Shown here one piece after another: positions 17,064 to 24,467 of a stretch of DNA of 64,000 nt. Each line of letters begins with the position of its first letter. The first letter of the stretch is position 1. This stretch comes from Vibrio proteolyticus NBRC 13287. Lineage in GTDB: Bacteria > Pseudomonadota > Gammaproteobacteria > Enterobacterales > Vibrionaceae. Both the position numbers and the translations under genes were made by a program. The notes under the pieces were generated by a model. The model had not been told where the DNA came from. It did no database searches and worked only from the letters and a program-made list of their open reading frames with translations. The DNA lies in assembly GCF_000467125.1 (NCBI RefSeq), contig NZ_BATJ01000007.1, forward strand, positions 124,001 to 188,000, given 5' to 3'.

Positions 17064-17969
17064 TTACAACACTGTAGGCTGCCCTTTCATCATTCTTAAA
17101 CCTTCCCGTTTGATGCATTCAGCTAACGGGTTTTCAGCCATGTCCGAGCGCCAAATGAACGACAGGGTTCGTTCCATATCCAACTCAGGAACGTTAAGCG
17201 CGACCAGTTGGCCACTGTGAATAAATTTGGCTACATCCAGATAAGGCAAACAGGTCAGATAGGGGCCGTTGGCAACCAGAGAGCGCAGCACCGGTACGTG
17301 CTCGTATTCACGCCAGACATCCAAATCTTCAATCAAATGATGGATTGAGCTGTCAAAGACTTTGCGCGTACCAGAACCATGCTCACGCAACACCCATTTG
17401 GCTTGCTCGAGCTGTGCCAGACTGACCGTTTCTCGTTTGGCAAACGGGTGATGCGCAGATGCGACAACCGTAAGATGGTCGCGACACCACACCATTTGAT
17501 GGAGGCGATTATCATCGCATCGCCCTTCTATCACGCCGAGATCGTATTTGTAGTCCAATACCCCCTGAATCACACCATTGGTGCTTTTCACTCCGAGAGA
17601 AATGCGCATTTCAGGAAAGTCATTATCAATAATACTGATGAGGTCAGGCACCAGATGTTCCGCTGGTGTCTGGCTGGCGCCCAGACGAATTTCACCACTG
17701 AGTAAGTGCTGCTCGTAGAACCCCATTTCGATCTGCTGGGCGTCTTGTAATAATCGTTTAGCTTTAGGTCGTAGCCACATCCCCCAATGCGTCAGCGCCA
17801 TTTGTTTGCCCTGACGTTCGAACAGGGGCCGTCCGAGCATTTTTTCCAGTTGGGCAAGCGACATACTGGTCGCCGATTGTGTCAGTGCAAGCTTGTCTGC
17901 GGCTTGGCTGACGCTGCCTGTATCTGCGACGGCATCAAATACTGCAAGTTGTTTTAATGAGTACCGCAC
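17064..17969 (-). CDS. LysR-family regulator (YeiE-like), divergent from focA-CBS
   Basis: 301 residues. The helix-turn-helix lies at about residues 3-62 (GSVSQAADKLALTQSATSMS), followed by an effector-binding domain. It starts with GTG at 17969 behind AAGGA. The overall pattern resembles YeiE-type LysR proteins. It is divergent from the FocA-CBS gene, and the shared 200-base region contains several palindromes of LysR-site type, so control of the transporter and of itself is the natural inference. The effector is unknown; formate or a related one-carbon signal would fit the neighbour. Confidence 0.83.
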   Translation of the reverse strand: MRYSLKQLAVFDAVADTGSVSQAADKLALTQSATSMSLAQLEKMLGRPLFERQGKQMALTHWGMWLRPKAKRLLQDAQQIEMGFYEQHLLSGEIRLGASQTPAEHLVPDLISIIDNDFPEMRISLGVKSTNGVIQGVLDYKYDLGVIEGRCDDNRLHQMVWCRDHLTVVASAHHPFAKRETVSLAQLEQAKWVLREHGSGTRKVFDSSIHHLIEDLDVWREYEHVPVLRSLVANGPYLTCLPYLDVAKFIHSGQLVALNVPELDMERTLSFIWRSDMAENPLAECIKREGLRMMKGQPTVL

Positions 17970-18004
17970 TGTCCATCCTTTTCCGTTGGTGATTTGACCT
18001 TGTT

Positions 18005-18092
18005 CTCATGCCTGATCATGAGCAAACGGTTTCATTGTAAGGTGAAAATCACCTATATCAATAATTTTGATAAGGTTTTTAAACATTATCAA
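18005..18092. promoter_or_regulatory. Stacked palindromes in the LysR/focA control region
   Basis: Four inverted repeats lie in 88 bases: CTCATG-N6-CATGAG (18005-18022), AGGTGA-AAA-TCACCT (18040-18054), TATCAA-N5-TTGATA (18056-18072) and TTGATAA-N12-TTATCAA (18067-18092). The last two share an arm. They are candidates for sites of the divergent LysR regulator and possibly an oxygen regulator. Function is inferred from position only. Confidence 0.5.
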
Positions 18093-18167
18093 TTTTACCT
18101 CTATCGCTTCCCATCCTAATCTGCTCTGGCAAACGGACATAATGTCTTGTTTGAAAAGGAGGTAATA

Positions 18168-18215
18168 ATGAAAAATAGATTAGGGAGTGCGTATGTCGAC
18201 CACCCAATCCAATAA
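18168..18215 (+). CDS. Possible 15-residue leader peptide overlapping focA
   Basis: The best ribosome site in the region, AAAAGGAGGTAATA, leads not to the transporter but to an ATG at 18168. This opens a 15-codon frame (MKNRLGSAYVDHPIQ) ending in TAA at 18213-18215, 23 bases inside the transporter gene and in another frame. The transporter ATG at 18193 has only GGGAG close by. Translation of the leader could feed ribosomes to the transporter start by coupling. No run of regulatory codons is seen, so classical attenuation is unlikely. Confidence 0.45.
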   Translation: MKNRLGSAYVDHPIQ

Positions 18216-19644
18216 CATCCAGTTGTTTTCTCCATCAGAGATGATGGCTGAAGCAGAAAAATTCGCGATCAGCAAGGCAAAAAAAACCAGCGGTATGACG
18301 CTGAGTTTAGCGGTGATGGCCGGTGCTTTTATCGGCCTGGCATTTCTTTTCTATATCACGGTGACGACAGGCAGTGGGAACGCTGGCTGGGGGCTAACTC
18401 GTCTGGTTGGCGGGCTGGCATTCAGCATGGGCTTGATACTGATTGTCATTTGTGGCGGTGAATTGTTTACCAGTTCCGTCCTCTCCTCGATTTCCTGGGC
18501 CAACAAGCAGATTAGCCTGCGCAAAATGCTGTCTATCTGGGGGAAGGTCTATCTGGGAAATTTCATCGGTGCAATGGCGCTGCTGTTTATCGTCTCAGGT
18601 GCCGGGTTGTATCAGATGGATCATGGTCAATGGGGTCTGAATGCGCTCAATATTGCCCAGCACAAATTGCACCACACCACTCTGGAAGCCTTTTTTCTTG
18701 GCGTCTTATGTAACCTGTTGGTGTGTCTGGCAATATGGCTGACCTTCAGCTCGGCTAACGCAATGACAAAAGCGGCGATGACCATTATGCCAGTGGCAAT
18801 GTTTGTCTCCAGTGGTTTTGAACACTGTGTCGCCAATATGTTCATGATCCCACTTGGCATTACCATTCATGCCTTTGCACCTGAAAGTTTCTGGGCGCAA
18901 CTGGGCCTTGAAGCAATGCAGTTTCAGGATCTAACCGTAGCGAACTTTATTACCGCCAATCTTATCCCGGTGACGTTTGGAAACATCGTAGGGGGCGCGG
19001 TTTTAGTCGGCTTAGCCAACTGGAGTATTTATCGACGACCGCAATTAAAGTCCGCGACCATCACACCTATCAGCACGACCACGACTATCACATCAGAAAA
19101 GGAAACCATTATGAGCTCAGAAGTTTCAGTCCGTGACATCATGAACATCCACCCTATCACGCTGAGCGCAGACATGCCGGTACCAGAAGCGATTGATAGC
19201 CTGCTCGATACGCATTTAACCAGCGCGCCAGTATGTGACGTGCAAGGACGATTAGTCGGCTTCTTTTCAGCACACGATGTCATGGTTGATCTGTGGTGCC
19301 AGGATTACATTCCACAAAAAGACCAGAAAGTTGTCGACCTGATGTCGCGAGATGTGATTGCAGTCAATGCAAATGACCGCCTGGTCGATGTTGTGGAATT
19401 CATGTGCATCGACAAAGAGCAGTTATACCCGACAAGCAGTATGGGCATCGCCACTCGCCTGACATCATTATCGTTGGAAGAGCGAGCTAAAGCGATGAAA
19501 GTCAGTAAACCGCAGTTGCTGCCTGTGCTGGACGATGGTGAGTTTGTTGGCGTGGTAACCCGTGAGCATGTATTGGCCGCACTACGACCCGTTTATGGCG
19601 AACGAGTTCAGCACCAAAGTGAAACCAAACTCGAACTGGCTTAA
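18193..19644 (+). CDS. FocA-like formate/nitrite channel fused to a CBS-domain pair
   Basis: 483 residues from the ATG at 18193 (a GTG two codons earlier is possible). Residues about 30-280 are a six-helix FNT channel; GGELFTSSVL holds the pore Thr and FEHCVANMF the central His of FocA. A Thr/Ser-rich linker (about 285-308) leads to two CBS domains (about 310-365 and 380-475), the second with an insertion of about 30 residues. CBS pairs usually bind adenine nucleotides, so gating by energy state is inferred. An internal ATG at 19111 (Met307) has AAAAGGAAA upstream and could yield a separate CBS protein. Confidence 0.88.
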   Translation: MSTTQSNNIQLFSPSEMMAEAEKFAISKAKKTSGMTLSLAVMAGAFIGLAFLFYITVTTGSGNAGWGLTRLVGGLAFSMGLILIVICGGELFTSSVLSSISWANKQISLRKMLSIWGKVYLGNFIGAMALLFIVSGAGLYQMDHGQWGLNALNIAQHKLHHTTLEAFFLGVLCNLLVCLAIWLTFSSANAMTKAAMTIMPVAMFVSSGFEHCVANMFMIPLGITIHAFAPESFWAQLGLEAMQFQDLTVANFITANLIPVTFGNIVGGAVLVGLANWSIYRRPQLKSATITPISTTTTITSEKETIMSSEVSVRDIMNIHPITLSADMPVPEAIDSLLDTHLTSAPVCDVQGRLVGFFSAHDVMVDLWCQDYIPQKDQKVVDLMSRDVIAVNANDRLVDVVEFMCIDKEQLYPTSSMGIATRLTSLSLEERAKAMKVSKPQLLPVLDDGEFVGVVTREHVLAALRPVYGERVQHQSETKLELA

Positions 19645-19676
19645 CCGATTTTTGGTTGGGAAATAAGTCGCTTAAC

Positions 19677-19703
19677 CAAAAAAGCCCCCGCAATGCGGGG
19701 GCT
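19677..19703 (-). terminator. Terminator of cybB-yceI operon
   Basis: AGCCCCCGC at 19683-19691 pairs with GCGGGGGCT at 19695-19703; on the minus strand a T-run follows. It lies 20 bases after the YceI stop and also separates it from the convergent focA-CBS gene. Confidence 0.88.
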
Positions 19704-19723
19704 ACTTGACAAAGCAAAATGCG

Positions 19724-20293
19724 TTATTGTTTCACGCCTTCCACATGCAGTTCCATGTCTACGTAGCTCGAATCACCCATTACTGCAATATTGAAATCTG
19801 CCAGTTCAAGACGGGTGGTGCCGTAGAAGCCTGCACGCTCACCGCCCCATGGATCTTTACCTGCCCCCACAAAGTGTGCATTGATTGTGATTGGTTTTGT
19901 TTGGCCATGCAGAGTCAGATCACCCATAACATCTAAGTTGCCATCACCTTTATCAATCACTTTCGTGCTGGTGAATGTTGCTGATGGGAATTTACCTGCA
20001 TCAATAAAGTCTGAGCTACGGATGTGTTTATCACGCTCAGCATGATTAGAATCCAGGCTGCTGGTGTCGACCGTTACATTGACTTTAGAGGCTGCAATAT
20101 TCGCTGGATCGTAAGAAAAATCGCCTTCAAACTTGTTAAAACGACCTTTGATAAAGCTGTAGCCAAGATGGCTGACTTTAAAGTTAACCGACGCGTGAGC
20201 GCCCTTTGAATCAATTACATAATCCGCTGCGCTTGCACCAAAAGGCAGTGCAACTGCCATAGCCAATCCGGTAGCAATTAACGTTTTTTTCAT
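19724..20293 (-). CDS. YceI-family periplasmic lipid-binding protein
   Basis: 189 residues: a signal peptide (about 1-22, ending ASA) followed by a YceI beta-barrel beginning ADYVIDSKGAHASVNFKVSH. The family holds polyisoprenoid lipids or quinone-like molecules in a lipocalin-like barrel. Its ATG overlaps the stop of the cytochrome b561 gene by four bases, the usual cybB-yceI pairing, so the two act together in the envelope, possibly with isoprenoid quinone as the common partner. Confidence 0.92.
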   Translation of the reverse strand: MKKTLIATGLAMAVALPFGASAADYVIDSKGAHASVNFKVSHLGYSFIKGRFNKFEGDFSYDPANIAASKVNVTVDTSSLDSNHAERDKHIRSSDFIDAGKFPSATFTSTKVIDKGDGNLDVMGDLTLHGQTKPITINAHFVGAGKDPWGGERAGFYGTTRLELADFNIAVMGDSSYVDMELHVEGVKQ

Positions 20294-20829
20294 TTCGAAG
20301 CTCCTATCATTTTGCGTAGCGTGTTGTCTTTATCAATAAAGTGATGTTTGAGTGCCGCGACAGCATGCAGCGCGGCCAGTAAAATCAGAGCCCAGGCAGC
20401 GTAATAATGAATGGTACCGGCAGTATCTGCCTGACCTTCAAAAAACGCCCCCGCTCCTGGGACGGTAAACCAGTTAAATACATCGATTCCGCGACCATCT
20501 TCTGTCGAGATCAGATAGCCAGAAATAAAGATAACCAGCAGCAATAAATAAATCGCACTGTGGGCCAGCTTAGCCAGGATAACCTCGTAAGCTTTGCCCT
20601 CCACCTTTGGAGACAAAGTTACATGCTTCCAGACGATCCGGAAAATTGTGACCGCCGCTAATATGATACCAACCGACTTATGCCAGTGAGGTGCAGTTTT
20701 GTACCATTGACTGTAGTAAGTCAGATCAACCATCCACAAACCAACAGCAAACATACCAATGATGACGGCCGCTGATATCCAGTGGATTGCCCGTACCATC
20801 GCGTTATAGTTTTTAACTTCTGTACTCAT
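20290..20829 (-). CDS. Cytochrome b561
   Basis: 179 residues with four membrane helices and the paired His residues for two b-type hemes: AIHWISA near residue 15, HWHKSVG near residue 48, AALHAVAALKHHF near the end. Family members oxidise ubiquinol and pass electrons, in some cases to superoxide. It is the first gene of the operon with yceI. A bulged 11-bp inverted repeat lies 26 bases upstream of the start. Confidence 0.9.
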   Translation of the reverse strand: MSTEVKNYNAMVRAIHWISAAVIIGMFAVGLWMVDLTYYSQWYKTAPHWHKSVGIILAAVTIFRIVWKHVTLSPKVEGKAYEVILAKLAHSAIYLLLLVIFISGYLISTEDGRGIDVFNWFTVPGAGAFFEGQADTAGTIHYYAAWALILLAALHAVAALKHHFIDKDNTLRKMIGASK

Positions 20830-20854
20830 TTTTAGTTTCCAAAATGTGCCCAGC

Positions 20855-20896
20855 GCCGAATGAGAATGTCTATCATAGCGATTTATCTCATTGGCG
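20855..20896. promoter_or_regulatory. Inverted repeat in the cybB promoter region
   Basis: CGCC-G-AATGAGA at 20855-20865 is the inverse of TCTCATTGGCG at 20886-20896 apart from one bulged G, with a 20-base loop. It sits just before cybB and could be an operator or a 5'-UTR hairpin. In 20897-21105 nothing else stands out apart from AT-rich promoter-like sequence. Confidence 0.5.
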
Positions 20897-21105
20897 TAAC
20901 ACAGTATTTACCAATATTTACAATGTGGGAATATTAGTAACCTGAATAAGTTATTCAAATATTTCGAACAACTTTTCGCTCACTTGTGACAAGCCTAGAT
21001 AGATCAACGAAAGGCCAATAATATTAACAAGTTAATCACTATTGTTTTTGTCTCTCATCTAAGAAAAAACCGCAGTCAAACATGTAACAAAGCGTTACAT
21101 CATGG

Positions 21106-21360
21106 TTAATACTTCGAATCTTTCTCGATCGAATAAAAGTCATCGCTGATGTCCAACATTCTACGTTCCAGAGCACTCTTCGCATCCGAAACGCCCTTGT
21201 TATAAAACGCTGGCGCCAGTTCTTTGTTGATAAAGTCCACCAGAAAAAGCGCATCGAACTGTCCCAGTTCAGTATCGCACTCGGATTCAAGGAAGCGTTG
21301 CAGTGCTTCTGCCATGGCTTGTTTTTGTTCGTGGGTAAATTCAATCTCTGACATGCTCAT
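21106..21360 (-). CDS. DUF2164 family protein
   Basis: 84 residues, acidic, helical. It matches the DUF2164 pattern, with EFTHEQKQAMAEALQRFLE at the start and GVSDAKSALERRMLDISDDF near the end. The function is unknown. An ATG two codons downstream is an equally possible start. It stands alone on its strand. Confidence 0.8.
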   Translation of the reverse strand: MSMSEIEFTHEQKQAMAEALQRFLESECDTELGQFDALFLVDFINKELAPAFYNKGVSDAKSALERRMLDISDDFYSIEKDSKY

Positions 21361-21507
21361 TCTCTCTTAATGTGTAACGAAGGCTCTCTATTTTTCGCCT
21401 ATCGGCTAAGTGATCAATTGACCCAATCCTAACAGTTTTCAGTCAGCAACTTGGACATAAGCGGGTTTGAATAACAAAAATTCGTGATGTAAATAACGGG
21501 AAAGATC

Positions 21508-21645
21508 ATGAAGTTGCGAAATTTAGACGAGTGGTTTGAAATTTTTATGGTACGCTTTGCTGATATTGAGCATTGTGCTCATTTCGAGGAGATATGCGTT
21601 GCTACTGGATGTGCTGATTCAAAGTGTGAACGAATTTCAGGCTGA
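21508..21645 (+). CDS. Possible 45-residue Cys-rich upstream ORF
   Basis: The ATG at 21508 is preceded by GGGAAAG at good spacing and opens 45 codons with four Cys residues (about 23, 30, 35, 40). It overlaps the start of the next gene by 47 bases in another frame and contains that gene's ribosome site. It may be a leader that couples translation, or a chance frame. I do not recognise it. Confidence 0.3.
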   Translation: MKLRNLDEWFEIFMVRFADIEHCAHFEEICVATGCADSKCERISG

Positions 21646-22234
21646 CTGCATGGCGTTGTGCGAAAAACATTACCCAACCATACATAACGGTGGAATGAGT
21701 GAACATCACTTGGGGCTTGCCTTTGCCAGACGCCTTTCTCGTACGCTCCATGAGTTTGGTCACGGTTGCGAATACGCACCAATGGACATTCATCAGAACA
21801 ACGATCTTCCCCACCATTACCGCGTCAGCTCAGATGCCGGCACCGTCTGGGTCCTGACCTCTCATCTGGTCAGTGCTGGAAACGGCTGTCGACACAAATT
21901 AATGAAACAAATTGGTTTATGGCAGCAGGAATACGGCTACGCCATTCAACCCAACGATTTATTGCTGCTGCTTTCCGATCATTGGATCAGCCGCAGTAAA
22001 CAGAGCCGAGAACTTCTGCATTGGTGGACAGGACAACTGCCGGATGAACTTGACGACTACAACGCACAAGGAATCAGCCTGTACGAAAGTGACTCACTGC
22101 TGTCACAGATGCTTGAAGCGCAATACGCGCTTAGCCCCTACTACATTAAATTTTCTCATCCTTTGAAACGTTCCAACAATCAACAACTCGTGCGTAAATA
22201 CATCCAACTTTACGCCGTGATTCAATGGAACTGA
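21599..22234 (+). CDS. Hypothetical 211-residue protein with an HEFGH motif
   Basis: I do not recognise a family. The start is taken as TTG at 21599 because GAGGAG lies 7 bases upstream; the ATG at 21594 is in another frame and too close to that site. There is no clear signal peptide. Residues about 50-55 read LHEFGHG, which fits the HExxH zinc-protease pattern, but no third ligand can be assigned, so this may be chance. The second half is Leu- and Trp-rich and predicted helical. The lipase-like gene follows 67 bases downstream on the same strand and could be co-transcribed. Confidence 0.6.
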   Translation: MLLDVLIQSVNEFQADCMALCEKHYPTIHNGGMSEHHLGLAFARRLSRTLHEFGHGCEYAPMDIHQNNDLPHHYRVSSDAGTVWVLTSHLVSAGNGCRHKLMKQIGLWQQEYGYAIQPNDLLLLLSDHWISRSKQSRELLHWWTGQLPDELDDYNAQGISLYESDSLLSQMLEAQYALSPYYIKFSHPLKRSNNQQLVRKYIQLYAVIQWN

Positions 22235-22301
22235 TTTGTCATCAATCTTTCATGTGACGGTGTGACACTTAAGCCTAAGTCGATAAATTCAGGCAGGTTA
22301 A

Positions 22302-23090
22302 GTGAAAAAGCTCAAACGTTACCAATATGAGCGCTACGCCGTCCTATGCAATCTTGCTTACCAACGAGTCTTCAAACAAACCCGCTATGGTTTTTCTCCC
22401 ACCGGACAGCGGATCATCAATAACCGATTCGGCAAAACCTACATTCGCGTTCTCTGGAGCAAAGAATCCGACGAAGTCATTATTGTCATTAAAGGTTCGC
22501 ATAATATTTGGGACTGGCTACTCAATCTGGTGATGTGGAAGAAGCACTGTCGAAACTTTGGCTTGAGTTACCCCATTCACGCTGGCTTCCACTATTTGCT
22601 GACCCAAGAAAGTTTGCCAGCGCACAAAAACGACACCTTGGGTTTATCAGTTTTCGAGCGAGTGATGAGTATTGTCACTCCGTTGATTGAGCAAGGAAAG
22701 CGAGTCTCTGTTACTGGGCACTCGTCCGGTGGCGCAATAGGTTGTGTGATAGCCGACTACATTGAGCATCACTACCCGAAAGTGATTAAACGGGTTGTTA
22801 CTTTTGGACAACCGGCTATTGGCGGTCTGCGCTTTAAACGACGTTATCTGTTAAGTCACAAAACTTATCGGGTATGCTGCGATCTCGATATCGTTACCTT
22901 TCTCCCTCCACTTCCTTTTTTCTACTGGCACGTCGGTAAAATTCTCTGGCTATACAACGGGCGGATTTACGAAAATACCCCAACACTGATACGACTAGGG
23001 CGCTCTCTCGGCTCCTGGCTGATTCGTCCGTTTTCATATCACTTAATGTCAAAATACATCCGGAATAAAGATTTCTTTGATGAAAGGTAG
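22302..23090 (+). CDS. Class 3 lipase-like alpha/beta hydrolase
   Basis: 262 residues from a GTG at 22302 behind AGGCAGG. The nucleophile elbow is GHSSGG near residue 143, within VSVTGHSSGGAIGCVIADYIE, followed by VVTFGQPAIGG; this is the fungal/plant class 3 lipase pattern. A catalytic Asp (DIVTFLPP near 198) and a late His are plausible. There is no signal peptide, so the substrate may be intracellular or membrane lipid. The 23091-23385 gap holds no gene I can support. Confidence 0.83.
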   Translation: MKKLKRYQYERYAVLCNLAYQRVFKQTRYGFSPTGQRIINNRFGKTYIRVLWSKESDEVIIVIKGSHNIWDWLLNLVMWKKHCRNFGLSYPIHAGFHYLLTQESLPAHKNDTLGLSVFERVMSIVTPLIEQGKRVSVTGHSSGGAIGCVIADYIEHHYPKVIKRVVTFGQPAIGGLRFKRRYLLSHKTYRVCCDLDIVTFLPPLPFFYWHVGKILWLYNGRIYENTPTLIRLGRSLGSWLIRPFSYHLMSKYIRNKDFFDER

Positions 23091-23385
23091 CGTGTTGCCT
23101 CATTCCACTATGATCCAAATCTCGTTTTTGAGACTTAATTACAAACACATCAAAACCTCTGCAGCACGATGAAGGCATTCGCTGTATGATTAAGTTATTC
23201 ATATATCAATACAATCACCTGATAAAAATTCATCACTCTTGCTTATAATCTCAAACATAAGACAAAAAGAGTGAACGTTAAGAAAATGTTTTGCGTAAGA
23301 TGAACGTAACCATAAATGGAATTGCTGGGTTACCGAACGTCAGACTTTATGTGAATAAACTTTAACTCATTAGTGATTTGGTCAA

Positions 23386-24177
23386 ATGCTACTTGCCACT
23401 CGAAAACAGATTTTGCAGTACTTGTTTGTTGATGCTCAGGGACAGTTTTACGCGATATACAATGGACTGCGTGTGTCTAGCGTGTTTCAACCGATCTTCG
23501 ATAAACATTTAAATGTTGTCGGCGTCGAAGCGCTGGCAAGAATCCACACGCTGACTGGCGAGTGCATGATGCCAGACACGATTTTTCTTGGCGAAGAAAC
23601 CAACACGGAAGACAAAATCAATCTGGAATGCCTTTCTCGTGTCGTGCACATTCGCAACTATAGCCTCTCGACGTATAGAAATGTCGCCCTGTTTATTAAT
23701 ATGCTTCCCGCAGCCAGCGAACGATATGCGTATACCGACATTGAGTGCACTCTTCTGGCTAAGCGGCTAAAAGAACTCCAAATCGATGCCAGCAACATTG
23801 TGATGGAAATCATCGAAGCAAAATCTGAATCGGACGATCTGCTACAAAACGCCCTTCAGCGTATGCATGAGTATGGATTTAATATTGCAATCGACGATTA
23901 CGGCGTCGAAGAGTCCAACGAGTATCGACTCAATCTGTTAAACCCACAGATCGTTAAGCTAGATCGCAGCCTGATGCAAGATTACGTGAACGGAACACAA
24001 TCTCCATTGTTAAACGCGTTGACCACCATCCGCAATAAAGGCGCGAAGATCGTGGTAGAGGGCATTGAAACAGAAGCGCAGTTCAACGCCATGCGAGGCC
24101 TGAATATCGACATGTTGCAAGGCTACTACCTGGCTGAACCACAAGCCATCGTTCAAGGGCTCCAGCACGTCGGTTAA
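23386..24177 (+). CDS. EAL-domain protein with altered loop 6
   Basis: 263 residues, almost wholly an EAL domain. The EAL motif is VEALARI, and the metal and substrate residues MEIIE, IDDYG, VKLDR, VEGIE and QGYYLAEP are all present. The loop-6 motif, normally DDFGTGYSS, is DDYGVEESN. Loop 6 positions metal and supports dimerisation, so cyclic-di-GMP phosphodiesterase activity is uncertain. No sensor domain or membrane segment precedes it. The ribosome site before the ATG is weak. Confidence 0.85.
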   Translation: MLLATRKQILQYLFVDAQGQFYAIYNGLRVSSVFQPIFDKHLNVVGVEALARIHTLTGECMMPDTIFLGEETNTEDKINLECLSRVVHIRNYSLSTYRNVALFINMLPAASERYAYTDIECTLLAKRLKELQIDASNIVMEIIEAKSESDDLLQNALQRMHEYGFNIAIDDYGVEESNEYRLNLLNPQIVKLDRSLMQDYVNGTQSPLLNALTTIRNKGAKIVVEGIETEAQFNAMRGLNIDMLQGYYLAEPQAIVQGLQHVG

Positions 24178-24349
24178 TAATATCTAAATAGTAAAAACGT
24201 CTCTTTTACTCTGCCTCTTCGTTCAGTCTGGGCGTTGTGTCATTTTGATCAACTTAGCACTTTTTTATTGACACTTAAATCATCATTAACATTTCCCCTA
24301 CCTCATTGAATCATCTTCACTTCTGAGTGTTAACACATTGGTTAATTTC

Positions 24350-24363
24350 TTGTTTTAGATCAT
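24350..24363 (+). promoter_or_regulatory. FNR-like site upstream of dcuC
   Basis: TTGTT-TTAG-ATCAT matches 8 of 10 conserved positions of the FNR consensus TTGAT-N4-ATCAA, about 105 bases before the dcuC start. E. coli dcuC is FNR-activated, so this is plausible. The rest of 24178-24349 shows only AT-rich promoter-like sequence. Confidence 0.4.
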
Positions 24364-24467
24364 GACAAGTTTAAGTAGCTCTCGTGCTACAAAACGCTTT
24401 TCTGTACATTTCGAGTCACAGTTTGAAACATTTTATTTATCATTTTCAGAATCTAACGGAGATATCT

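Noticed and set aside
21536-21598. N-terminal extension of the 211-residue protein with a hydrophobic stretch
   Set aside because: It would need a TTG without a good ribosome site, while a TTG at 21599 has GAGGAG at ideal spacing.
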